Assembly: GCA_016190155.1 (NCBI GenBank)
Contig: JACPRB010000027.1
Span: 1 to 42,660 of the forward strand
Direction of reading: 5' to 3'
Length of the DNA stretch: 42,660 nt
Origin: Planctomycetota bacterium
GTDB lineage: Bacteria > Planctomycetota > MHYJ01 > JACPRB01
Each line of letters opens with the position of its first letter. The first letter of the stretch is position 1. The notes under the pieces were generated by a model. The model had not been told where the DNA came from, ran no database searches, and saw only the letters and a list, made by a program, of their open reading frames with translations. The translations under genes were made by a program, and so were the position numbers. Of the stretch, positions 1-6,544 are shown in pieces.

Positions 1-31
1 CGGGGTGAAGAACCCTAGTTCTCCTTCACGC

Positions 32-52
32 GCGAAGCGCGCTGAGCTTCGC
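32..52. other. short perfect hairpin near the window edge
   Basis: A 7-bp perfect stem (GCGAAGC at 32-38, GCTTCGC at 46-52) encloses a 7-nt loop. No T-run follows on either strand, so it is only weakly terminator-like. It may belong to the 3' end of a gene outside the window. Confidence 0.3.
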
Positions 53-223
53 TGGACCACCCGACCGGGAAGAAAAAGTCATCCACCGGCCGTGAGGCCC
101 CAACTCCCGAAACCCAAGAAAAGGCGTTCCGTGAGTCTCGCATTCCCACGCATGAACACCTCCTCATTCCGCACTCACGCGTTCCTCACGGCGGGCGGAG
201 TACGGTTCTTCAGGAGGTGCCGT

Positions 224-1081
224 ATGCTGTACGCAATTCTGGCCGTGCTCGGGGGGCTTCCGCTGCAACAAGACTCACCGGATGAGCCGAATTCGCCCAG
301 GGAGGGGCCGGGACGCCTGGAACGGCGTACCCCACCGGATGCGTCGACGATGAGCGCGGAGGTCCGCCTGCTTTGGAGCCGGCCGCGCGTCCGCTTCGAC
401 ACGCGCGAATACGTGACGGGGGTCTTCAGCGGACTCGTCGACATGCAGGAGTCCGTAGGCCTGGACGCGCAGGCGCCCGCCCTGCTCGCGGACGTCCGAC
501 TCGCGCATTGGAGATTCTCCTTGGGAGGCCTCTCCTTGGACTCCGAGGAGAGACTGTCCCGCGCCGTCGCCTTCGAGGACGATACGTTCCGGACCGGCAG
601 CAAGGTGCGTGCCTTGGCCCAAGTCGCGTGGTTCGACGCGTACTACCGCATCGAGCTCCCCGAAGTCGAAGGGTGCCGGTTTCATTTGCTGGCCGGGATC
701 CATGCGCCCCGCATCAAGATCCTGATCGACGACGGCCTGGAGGAGGCCAACGAAGGGTTCGATGCCCTGTGGCCCGTGCCCGCCGTCGGCTTCGAGGCGC
801 GGCTGGCGCTGACGTCGCGCATCGAGCTGCACGGCGGGTTGGTCGGGTCGATCATCCGCTATCGCAATCCGTTTCACCTCGACAGCGGCCGGCCGCCCAG
901 AATCGACTATTCCTTCGCTCGGGTCGATCTGGGGCTTTCGATCCGCCTGTCCGGCCCCTGGAGGATCACGATCGGCGCCGCTTACGTACACCAGTCGATC
1001 GTCGACCAGAGCGTCGAGGATTGGGACGGCGCATGGGTGGACGTGGGCGGCCTCACCGCCGGTCTGGAGTGCCGGTTCTGA
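224..1081 (+). CDS. secreted beta-barrel-like protein of unknown function
   Basis: A 285-residue protein of no family I recognise. I chose the ATG at 224 because AGGAGGT lies 5 nt upstream and the first residues (MLYAILAVLGGLPLQ) form a short hydrophobic, signal-like segment; longer readings in this frame lack a good ribosome site. After a charged, proline-rich stretch (about residues 20-45) the chain alternates polar and hydrophobic residues, with many Arg, Tyr and Gly, and ends in Cys-Arg-Phe. A terminal aromatic residue and alternating strands are typical of outer-membrane barrels. A role as an outer-membrane or periplasmic surface protein is inferred. It stands alone, just upstream of the promoter of the next operon. 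Confidence 0.6.
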   Translation: MLYAILAVLGGLPLQQDSPDEPNSPREGPGRLERRTPPDASTMSAEVRLLWSRPRVRFDTREYVTGVFSGLVDMQESVGLDAQAPALLADVRLAHWRFSLGGLSLDSEERLSRAVAFEDDTFRTGSKVRALAQVAWFDAYYRIELPEVEGCRFHLLAGIHAPRIKILIDDGLEEANEGFDALWPVPAVGFEARLALTSRIELHGGLVGSIIRYRNPFHLDSGRPPRIDYSFARVDLGLSIRLSGPWRITIGAAYVHQSIVDQSVEDWDGAWVDVGGLTAGLECRF

Positions 1082-1117
1082 AGGGAGCCGGCCCGGCTCT
1101 TTTCCTCAGGAACTCGC

Positions 1118-1146
1118 TTGACACAAAGTACTTTGTGTAATAAAGT
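1118..1146 (+). promoter_or_regulatory. sigma70-type promoter with an 18-bp palindromic operator in its spacer
   Basis: TTGACA at 1118-1123 (perfect -35), a 17-nt spacer, then TAAAGT at 1141-1146 (-10-like). The perfect palindrome ACACAAAGTACTTTGTGT occupies 1121-1138, covering the -35 end and nearly the whole spacer, so a dimer bound there would block RNA polymerase. The winged-helix regulator encoded second in this operon is the obvious candidate binder (autoregulation). The start codon at 1158 is 11 nt after the -10, which leaves almost no leader. Confidence 0.75.
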
Positions 1147-1157
1147 TACAGGGTCGC

Positions 1158-1763
1158 ATGCATCCTGAGGAAGCCGAGGAACACCTAGCCGTCATCCGCT
1201 CCATGATGGAGCGCACCACGCGATACACCGGCGTGCCCGCTTACGCCTGCTTCGCAGCCGGCGCTCTGGCGTTGGCCGGCGCGGGCGCCAGCGCGGCCCT
1301 GCACATCGACTTCAACAGCCCGATCCATCAGGCGCCATTGACGCTCATCTGGGGCGGCGTCTGCCTCCTCGGCGCCGTCCAGTTCGTAACGCTGACGGTT
1401 TGGTCCGTGCGCCGGCGCGGCGAGCCCGCATGGACGCGCTTGACGCAACGCGTCGTGACGGCGGTGTTGCCAGGCACCTACGTGGGCGCGGCGCTGACGG
1501 AGTTCTGCCGGCAGACGGGCAACCTCGATTACCTGCCGCCGTTCTGGTGCCTGTGCTACGGGGCCGCCTGCCTGGGGCTGGGACTCTACGCGGGCTGGAA
1601 GGCGAACCTGGTGGGGTGCCTCTTCCTCGCGGCGGGCACGCTCGGCCTGTATCTCTTCAAGGACCAAGGGATCGCCCTCATGGCGGCGGCGTTCGGCGGG
1701 TTGCATCTGCTGCTCGGGGCGCTCATCCTCCTCGGCCATGACCCTCCAACGCGTGAAGATTGA
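1158..1763 (+). CDS. multi-pass membrane protein of unknown function, first gene of the regulator operon
   Basis: A 201-residue integral membrane protein. The N-terminal 25 residues are a charged amphipathic helix rich in Glu, Met and Arg, predicted cytoplasmic. Five or six hydrophobic segments follow (about 27-49, 60-83, 95-115, 124-145, 148-167, 171-192). I recognise no catalytic motif. Small membrane proteins of this kind, ahead of a winged-helix regulator of the HTH_34 or PadR type, recur in environmental bacteria, but their function is not known to me. Only a weak AGGG lies 5' of the ATG, and the promoter is so close that the mRNA may be nearly leaderless. The gene overlaps the regulator gene by 26 nt, so the two are probably translationally coupled. 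Confidence 0.7.
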   Translation: MHPEEAEEHLAVIRSMMERTTRYTGVPAYACFAAGALALAGAGASAALHIDFNSPIHQAPLTLIWGGVCLLGAVQFVTLTVWSVRRRGEPAWTRLTQRVVTAVLPGTYVGAALTEFCRQTGNLDYLPPFWCLCYGAACLGLGLYAGWKANLVGCLFLAAGTLGLYLFKDQGIALMAAAFGGLHLLLGALILLGHDPPTRED

Positions 1764-2052
1764 CGACATCGACCGCGTGATCCACGAGCGCGCGCGGCTG
1801 GCCATCATGTCGGCCCTGGTGGCCGCCGACGGCGAAAGCTCGTTCGTAAAGCTCAAGGAGATCGTCGGCCTGACGGACGGCAACTTGAGCGTGCATCTGC
1901 GGATCCTGGAGGAAGCGGGGTACGTGGTGATCAAGAAGTCGTTCATCGCGCGCCGCCCCCACACGGCGGCGCGCCTGACGCCTGCCGGGCGCAAGGCGTT
2001 CCGCGTCTATGTGGATGTCCTGGAGAAAGTCGTGCGGAGAACGCTCTCGTGA
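1738..2052 (+). CDS. winged-helix transcriptional regulator (HTH_34 / MarR-like)
   Basis: A 104-residue single-domain DNA-binding protein. The order is: helix with RARLAIMSALV, helix-turn-helix around LKEIVGLTDGNLSVHLRILEEAGYV (about residues 40-64), then a wing with conserved Arg and a TPAGRKAF segment. This is the layout of small winged-helix regulators of the HTH_34 type that bind as dimers and often repress their own operon. It has no sensor domain. The start lies inside the previous gene and its stop overlaps the next GTG start by 4 nt (GTGA). The palindrome at 1121-1138 in the operon promoter is its likely operator (inference from position and symmetry). Confidence 0.85.
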   Translation: MTLQRVKIDDIDRVIHERARLAIMSALVAADGESSFVKLKEIVGLTDGNLSVHLRILEEAGYVVIKKSFIARRPHTAARLTPAGRKAFRVYVDVLEKVVRRTLS

Positions 2053-2657
2053 ACATCGCCCTCGCGCTTCGGGGAGACCTTCGCGATCCAGCGATGCTTC
2101 CGATGGTCCTCCCGATCGTCGCCTCCAGCGGGGCCTTCGGGGCCGCCATCGGCAGCTACGTCGGCGGAATGCAGATCCTCTTCGCGGCCGTCAAGATGCC
2201 GCTGTTCTTCCTCGGAACCCTGGCCATCTGCATGGCGATCCTCGCGATGTTGGCGGCACCCCGCATGGGATGGCGGCAGGCGGTCGCGGTGGCCGTTCGG
2301 AGCGTCTTCACGACGACCCTGATCCTGGGCGCGCTGGCCCCACCCTTGTTCGTCGCGGGCATGTCGTTTCCCAAGCCGCACCCGCGGGCCTACCTCGGCA
2401 TGGCGCTCCTGCTCACGCTGGCGGTGGCGCTGGCGGGTGGAATCAGCGTCGCCCGACTTCGCCGCGCGCTTCCATCGAACCGGCTGTGGCTGGCCTGGAT
2501 CGGCATTTACGGTTTCGTGGGGGCGCAGATGGCGTGGCTGCTCAAGCCTTGGATCGGACACACCCTCGTCGCGGACCGGTTCATTCCCTTGGACGACAAT
2601 CTGCGGGGCAACTTCTACGACGCCGTGTGGACTTCAATGGTCGGTATTCTGAGGTGA
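2049..2657 (+). CDS. multi-pass membrane protein, paralogue 1 of a tandem pair
   Basis: A 202-residue protein starting with GTG in a 4-nt overlap with the regulator gene. It has about five or six hydrophobic segments and a conserved C-terminal block, GAQMAWLLKPWIG, followed by FYDAVW near the end. The next gene has a matching block (GLQMAHYLRPLL then FVEFLQ), so the two are diverged paralogues. I associate this (G)-x-Q-x-A/S-W-x-L-R/K-P-F/W pattern with uncharacterised multi-pass proteins of cyanobacteria, Verrucomicrobia and Planctomycetes, but no biochemical role is known to me. Co-transcription with the winged-helix regulator is very likely. Confidence 0.7.
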   Translation: MNIALALRGDLRDPAMLPMVLPIVASSGAFGAAIGSYVGGMQILFAAVKMPLFFLGTLAICMAILAMLAAPRMGWRQAVAVAVRSVFTTTLILGALAPPLFVAGMSFPKPHPRAYLGMALLLTLAVALAGGISVARLRRALPSNRLWLAWIGIYGFVGAQMAWLLKPWIGHTLVADRFIPLDDNLRGNFYDAVWTSMVGILR

Positions 2658-2660
2658 TCT

Positions 2661-3389
2661 ATGGCGGACTTCGGAGCGGAACGGATGCCCTCCTCGGGCG
2701 CGCCCGACGAGGGCCTCTTCGCGCAGTACGATCGGCAGGCGCTGGAAGCCGGCACATCCTGGTGGCTGGCCGGGGCGCTTCTTCGGACACCGGGACCGAT
2801 CTTGAGGGAAGTGGGCTCCCAGCGCCATCTCTCGAGATACCTGCTCGGGCTCCTGGCCGTCTCGTTGACCTCGTGCGCGCTGTACGGCGCGATCTTGGGA
2901 CTCTTCGATCACGCGTTCTGGGCGGTGCTCAAGGTCCCGCTCATCGTCGTCGGATCGGCGCTCCTGTGCACGCCGACGCTCTACATCTTCAATGCGTTGT
3001 CGCGATCGCGGTTGAGCTACTCCCAAACGGTCGCGCTGGTGCTGGCGATGACGGCGGTCTTGTCGATGATCCTGGTCGCCTTCGCGCCGATCGTGTGGTT
3101 CTTCGGCGTCTCGACCGAGGCGTTCGGATTCATGACCCTCTTGCACCTCGGCGTGTTCGCGATGGCGGTCGGCTTCGGCTTGCGCATGCTGGACACAGCA
3201 CGGCGTTACCTTGCCTACCTGGCGGGATCACACGTCATCGGCGGCCGTCTGCTCTTCTGCTGGTCCGTCCTGGTCGTGGTGATGGGCCTTCAAATGGCGC
3301 ACTACTTGCGACCGCTGCTGCTGGCCGGACCCTTCCTTCGAGGACAAAGGGGCCTCTTCGTCGAGTTCTTGCAGGCCATGATGCGATGA
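2661..3389 (+). CDS. multi-pass membrane protein, paralogue 2 of a tandem pair
   Basis: A 242-residue protein beginning 3 nt after the previous stop, with a GAGGTG ribosome site just before the ATG. The first 50 residues are soluble. Then come about six hydrophobic segments (near 64-85, 88-110, 125-150, 153-170, 190-205 and 210-225, approximate) and the GLQMAHYLRPLLLAG block shared with paralogue 1. It closes the operon that starts at 1158. No enzyme motif is visible. Two similar membrane subunits plus a third membrane protein and a repressor suggest a regulated membrane complex, but that is inference. Confidence 0.7.
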   Translation: MADFGAERMPSSGAPDEGLFAQYDRQALEAGTSWWLAGALLRTPGPILREVGSQRHLSRYLLGLLAVSLTSCALYGAILGLFDHAFWAVLKVPLIVVGSALLCTPTLYIFNALSRSRLSYSQTVALVLAMTAVLSMILVAFAPIVWFFGVSTEAFGFMTLLHLGVFAMAVGFGLRMLDTARRYLAYLAGSHVIGGRLLFCWSVLVVVMGLQMAHYLRPLLLAGPFLRGQRGLFVEFLQAMMR

Positions 3390-3404
3390 CCATCCGGCCA
3401 AGCC

Positions 3405-3626
3405 TCACCGGCAGAAACACCGCCCGCAGCTGAGGGCCACGTAGGCCGCGCCGTAGGCGACATACAGAGCCGTCATCCCAAAATTGGCGGCCGACTTCCA
3501 AAGATAGTCGGCGAACTCGTCTTGGGGCGCGTAGGCCCAGTACACCGCCCCGTCCTCCCCAGGCCCCATGACGCTGCACCCGCCGAGCACCAGGCATAGA
3601 ATCAGGAGCATCACGATCCGTCCCAT
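3405..3626 (-). CDS. small lipoprotein
   Basis: A 73-residue protein with an N-terminal hydrophobic helix ending in the lipobox LGGC, which predicts acylation of Cys17 by Lgt and signal peptidase II. The mature part is about 57 residues, aromatic, with two further cysteines near its end (SCGRCFCR). The start may be the first ATG (3626) or a second ATG five codons later (3611). Neither has a clear Shine-Dalgarno site, and the lipobox fits either. It is convergent with the membrane-protein operon, 15 nt away. Function unknown. Confidence 0.6.
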   Translation of the reverse strand: MGRIVMLLILCLVLGGCSVMGPGEDGAVYWAYAPQDEFADYLWKSAANFGMTALYVAYGAAYVALSCGRCFCR

Positions 3627-3678
3627 CGACGAACATAGCGCATGGGGAGCCGGCGGGTTCGCCCTTTTCGATCGAATC

Positions 3679-4278
3679 TCACACCGGCTTCAAGCGGATC
3701 ACCAGATCCCTCGTCTGCGGATCCCGGCTCGTCTCCACCTGGAGCGTCCGCCGGCACGCCCCGCATCGAACCCGCTGCCCCAAGTCCTGCTTCCGAACGA
3801 AGACGCCTTCCCCACAGGCCCCGCACGTCGAGTATATCTTGCCGGGAATCGTCTCCCGCTTCGTCGTATACGGAATAGGCGCCAGCGAGAACGTCGCCTT
3901 CTCGAAGGGCTCCTCCGGCACGGGCGCCCTCTTTTTCGCATGCGGCCCGGCCCCGGTCTCGCTCGTCATGTCCAGGATGAACCGCCCGTCCCGACTCTGC
4001 TCCTTGGGCCGCTCCGGCGCGAGCGGCCCCACCTGAGTGACCCGCACCTCCGGTTTGGCGGGCGGCTTGACCGTCGGCATCTTGCGCGTGGAGAACGTCA
4101 CAATGGTCTGCTCCCTCCCGCGCGAATCCTTCACGATCTTCACGTGAAACTCCAGGCCGCACTTCGGACACTTCTGCGACCGATTCACGTGCTCGCGCGC
4201 AAACCGGATCTCGCTCCCACATCGGCAATGCGCCCGCGCGAAAGCCCCCGACTTCGATCCCTCTTGCTTACTGGACAT
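3679..4278 (-). CDS. double zinc-ribbon protein of unknown function
   Basis: A 199-residue soluble protein with two cysteine-rich ribbons joined by about 110 low-complexity residues. Ribbon 1 uses C18-x-C20 and C37-x-x-C40 (ending CPKCG), and ribbon 2 uses C152-x-x-C155 and C172-x-x-C175. Each pair sits in a short beta-rich context typical of structural Zn(II) ribbons. The linker is rich in Pro, Lys and Glu and is probably disordered. The gene overlaps the TerB-like gene by 11 nt, so the two are co-expressed. Such proteins usually act as nucleic-acid or protein adaptors. I see no catalytic motif. Confidence 0.75.
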   Translation of the reverse strand: MSSKQEGSKSGAFARAHCRCGSEIRFAREHVNRSQKCPKCGLEFHVKIVKDSRGREQTIVTFSTRKMPTVKPPAKPEVRVTQVGPLAPERPKEQSRDGRFILDMTSETGAGPHAKKRAPVPEEPFEKATFSLAPIPYTTKRETIPGKIYSTCGACGEGVFVRKQDLGQRVRCGACRRTLQVETSRDPQTRDLVIRLKPV

Positions 4279-5053
4279 ATCTCAGCTTCGGCGCGCCGGC
4301 CTTGCATTCCGGATCCTCCGCCATCATGCGGTCGACAATCCGGCGCGCCTCCTCCATATCCGAAATCCCGCAATGCCTCAACACGTACTGAACGGCTTCG
4401 TCACGGTCGCCGAACCGGATCGCGTTTCTGACCAGTTCCCGCGTAATGGGCGGAAGGTCCCCCGGCGACAAGGACATCGGGGTATTCAGCGAAATCGGAC
4501 CCGGCTTCGCGGCCAGCAGATTCTCGCTGCCCTCCATCATCGGATTCAATGGCGCCTCCGGCGCCGTACGCGCGGGCTCGGGAGAACTCGGCGGCTTGAT
4601 CGCGCGCGCCGGTTCCTCGATGAACTGCACCGGCTGGGGATGCTCGATCCGCTCCGCCTCCCGCCGCGGCGCCGTCACGGGCGGGGCGTCAGAACGCCGG
4701 CGATTCAGACGATCCTTCAGGCGTTGGGCGAAGTCCCCCGGATCCATGCCGAGGTGCGTCGCGAACCGCCCCAACATCTGCCGCTCCTGCACCTCCGCGC
4801 GCCCATCCGAACAGACGATCTCCAGGAGATCATCGAAAAGCGCTTGCTTGCCGGAAAGCGTCGCCGGAATCGCCACGGTCAGGTTCCTCTGCTGCCCCAA
4901 GCGCATCACGTCCTCCGCCTCAGCGCGGCTCAATCCAAGCTGCTGGGCCCTTTGGTAGAGGAACTGTCGCTCGGCATCCGTCAAGCGGCCGTCGATGAAC
5001 GCCGCGGCCACCAGCGACGAGAATGTCCGGCGCGCCGACGCATCTGATGCCAT
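4268..5053 (-). CDS. TerB-like (tellurite-resistance-type) domain protein with a disordered linker
   Basis: 261 residues. I chose the ATG at 5053 because GGAGG lies 4 nt upstream; reading further upstream runs into unrelated sequence. Residues about 8-112 form an all-helical TerB-like domain with two acidic DG pairs at matching places (D21-G22 and D83-G84) that could bind a divalent cation. A Pro/Ala/Glu-rich linker follows (about 120-215), then a compact helical C-terminus of about 45 residues. TerB-family domains are membrane- or stress-associated scaffolds, and tellurite resistance itself should not be assumed. A TATACT -10-like hexamer lies a short way upstream on the minus strand. The gene overlaps the zinc-ribbon gene. 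Confidence 0.75.
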   Translation of the reverse strand: MASDASARRTFSSLVAAAFIDGRLTDAERQFLYQRAQQLGLSRAEAEDVMRLGQQRNLTVAIPATLSGKQALFDDLLEIVCSDGRAEVQERQMLGRFATHLGMDPGDFAQRLKDRLNRRRSDAPPVTAPRREAERIEHPQPVQFIEEPARAIKPPSSPEPARTAPEAPLNPMMEGSENLLAAKPGPISLNTPMSLSPGDLPPITRELVRNAIRFGDRDEAVQYVLRHCGISDMEEARRIVDRMMAEDPECKAGAPKLRYVQ

Positions 5054-5374
5054 AAAGCCTCCGACCAAGAGTATACCGCCAGGCGACGGGGTTTCGCAGG
5101 TTAGACGCCGCTTCGACCCGCGCGCAACCACTCCTCGAGCAACTCGTCCCACGCTTCCCGGGTCGGCCCGAGATGAGGACGAATTGCCCGAACGATCGAG
5201 TCGCGAGTCTCGTCTAATCTCCAAGATGATGGAAGCGCGAGCCTTTGATCTTGACTGGGATGTGCTTGCCAGGGAGCTCGAGGCATCCGAGAGGGTCGAT
5301 GAGTACGCCCTCTACGCCTCAGAGGTATTGGCCTCTCTCCTGGCGAACGAGATGCCGCTCTTCGAGGAACCTCG
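5054..5374. other. 321-bp gap with two protein-like fragments but no convincing gene
   Basis: On the minus strand, 5101-5220 reads as a protein-like stretch (ETRDSIVRAIRPHL, then EAWDELLEEWLRAG) ending in TAA at 5101, but no start codon with a ribosome site precedes it. On the plus strand, 5226-5378 reads as a 50-residue acidic helical peptide starting with two ATGs (LARELEASERVDEYALYA) and ending in TAG. Neither has a family I know. This is either one or two very small genes or the remains of a decayed gene. Confidence 0.3.
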
Positions 5375-5599
5375 TTAGGCGGAATCAGGCGGCGCACAAC
5401 AGCGCCGCTCACGCCGACAATCCTCGAGCGACACCGGACCGTCATCCGGCCCGAGCGACTTCTGCGTCACGCGACACCACCAGATCGTCGCATCGAACGG
5501 AGCCATGTTCGGATCCAGACCCCGATCGCCCGTAACGAGCATCCCCTTGCATCGAAGATGACCGCACGGCAGCGCCCCGAATTCCTCTTCCTTTCTCAT
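5375..5599 (-). CDS. small cysteine-rich protein, last gene of the molybdenum hydroxylase operon
   Basis: 74 residues. It starts 3 nt after the stop of the FAD-subunit gene and is presumably co-transcribed with it. Six cysteines appear as CGHLRC (C12, C17), WWC, one isolated Cys and a CC pair near the end, with two adjacent tryptophans in the middle. The spacing suggests a metal site or disulphides, but it matches no ribbon I know. It has no signal peptide or membrane helix. Its place at the end of the hydroxylase operon suggests an accessory or assembly role (inference). Confidence 0.55.
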   Translation of the reverse strand: MRKEEEFGALPCGHLRCKGMLVTGDRGLDPNMAPFDATIWWCRVTQKSLGPDDGPVSLEDCRRERRCCAPPDSA

Positions 5600-5602
5600 G
5601 GC

Positions 5603-6544
5603 CTACAGCCCCGCCGACAGGATGGCGCGCTTGAGGTTCGCCGGCCCTACAAGCCTCTTGTACGCATTGTCCGACAGCGGTGTCGCCCCCTTGAAAGCCG
5701 CTTCCCCAGCCGCTTGCGCGATCTTCTCCGTCAACCGTTGGCCGATCAGAACGCGTTCGCCTTCCTTGGACCGCAACGGCACCGGCGCCACCGCCCCCAG
5801 CACCACGCGCGCGTCCTTAACGACCGCCCCGTCCATCCGCAGCGCCACCGCCGCGGACACCGTCGCCCAATCGAACGAGTCCCTTTCCCGCTCCTCCCGA
5901 TACGCGCTCGACCACCGCGATTGCGCGACCTGAACCTCGGTCACGATCTCGCCGTCCTCAAGCACATTCTCCCGATCGACGTGATCCGACGGCAGCACGA
6001 AAAACTCCTCGATGGGAATCGACCGCCGGTTCGTCACCACCGTCGCTCCCAACGCCAGGAGCGCGGGCGCCACATTCGACGGATGCACGATCGCGCACGC
6101 GTCGTTGTGGAAGATCGCATGGTACCGGTTCTCCCCCTCGAGGGCATAGCAGACGGTCCCGCCTTTTCTCAGGCACGCGTACGCGCGATTGCGGTAGTAC
6201 CAGCACCGAGGACGCTGGCACAGATTGCCACCCACGGTGGCGACGTTGCGGATCTGCGGCGTGGCCGCCTCGCCCGCAGCCGCGGTGATCGCCGCCGGCA
6301 GACGAGAGTCCGCCAACTGCGCCAGCGTCACGAGCGCTCCGACCCGCCAGCCGTCCTTCGTCCGCACGATCTCGCGCATCCCGCCCACGCTCAGGAGATT
6401 CACCACCTTGTCCGGCGTCGCCACGGTGTTCTTCATCTCGTCGAGCAGATCGACGCCGGCGGCCTTCAGCTTCGCGCCTCCGTCGGCCGCCGCCTTTGAG
6501 GCCTCTTCTAGGCTGCCCGGCAGGACGTATTCGAAGTTCTTCAT
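5603..6544 (-). CDS. paoB: molybdenum hydroxylase FAD-binding subunit, PaoB/YagS type
   Basis: 313 residues, beginning at the ATG that overlaps the stop of the molybdopterin-subunit gene (ATGA). The FAD-binding fold of the xanthine dehydrogenase/CO dehydrogenase medium-subunit family spans the N-terminal half, followed by the CO-dehydrogenase flavoprotein C-terminal domain (about 205-310). Between IRNVATVGGNLCQ and the FAD loop lies an insert with cysteines 109, 114, 124 and 132, then the HPSN motif. That insert is the mark of subunits that hold an extra [4Fe-4S] cluster, as in E. coli PaoB and the beta subunit of 4-hydroxybenzoyl-CoA reductase. It would relay electrons from the [2Fe-2S] subunit to FAD. 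The family symbol is given by similarity, and the substrate is not proven. Confidence 0.85.
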   Translation of the reverse strand: MKNFEYVLPGSLEEASKAAADGGAKLKAAGVDLLDEMKNTVATPDKVVNLLSVGGMREIVRTKDGWRVGALVTLAQLADSRLPAAITAAAGEAATPQIRNVATVGGNLCQRPRCWYYRNRAYACLRKGGTVCYALEGENRYHAIFHNDACAIVHPSNVAPALLALGATVVTNRRSIPIEEFFVLPSDHVDRENVLEDGEIVTEVQVAQSRWSSAYREERERDSFDWATVSAAVALRMDGAVVKDARVVLGAVAPVPLRSKEGERVLIGQRLTEKIAQAAGEAAFKGATPLSDNAYKRLVGPANLKRAILSAGL

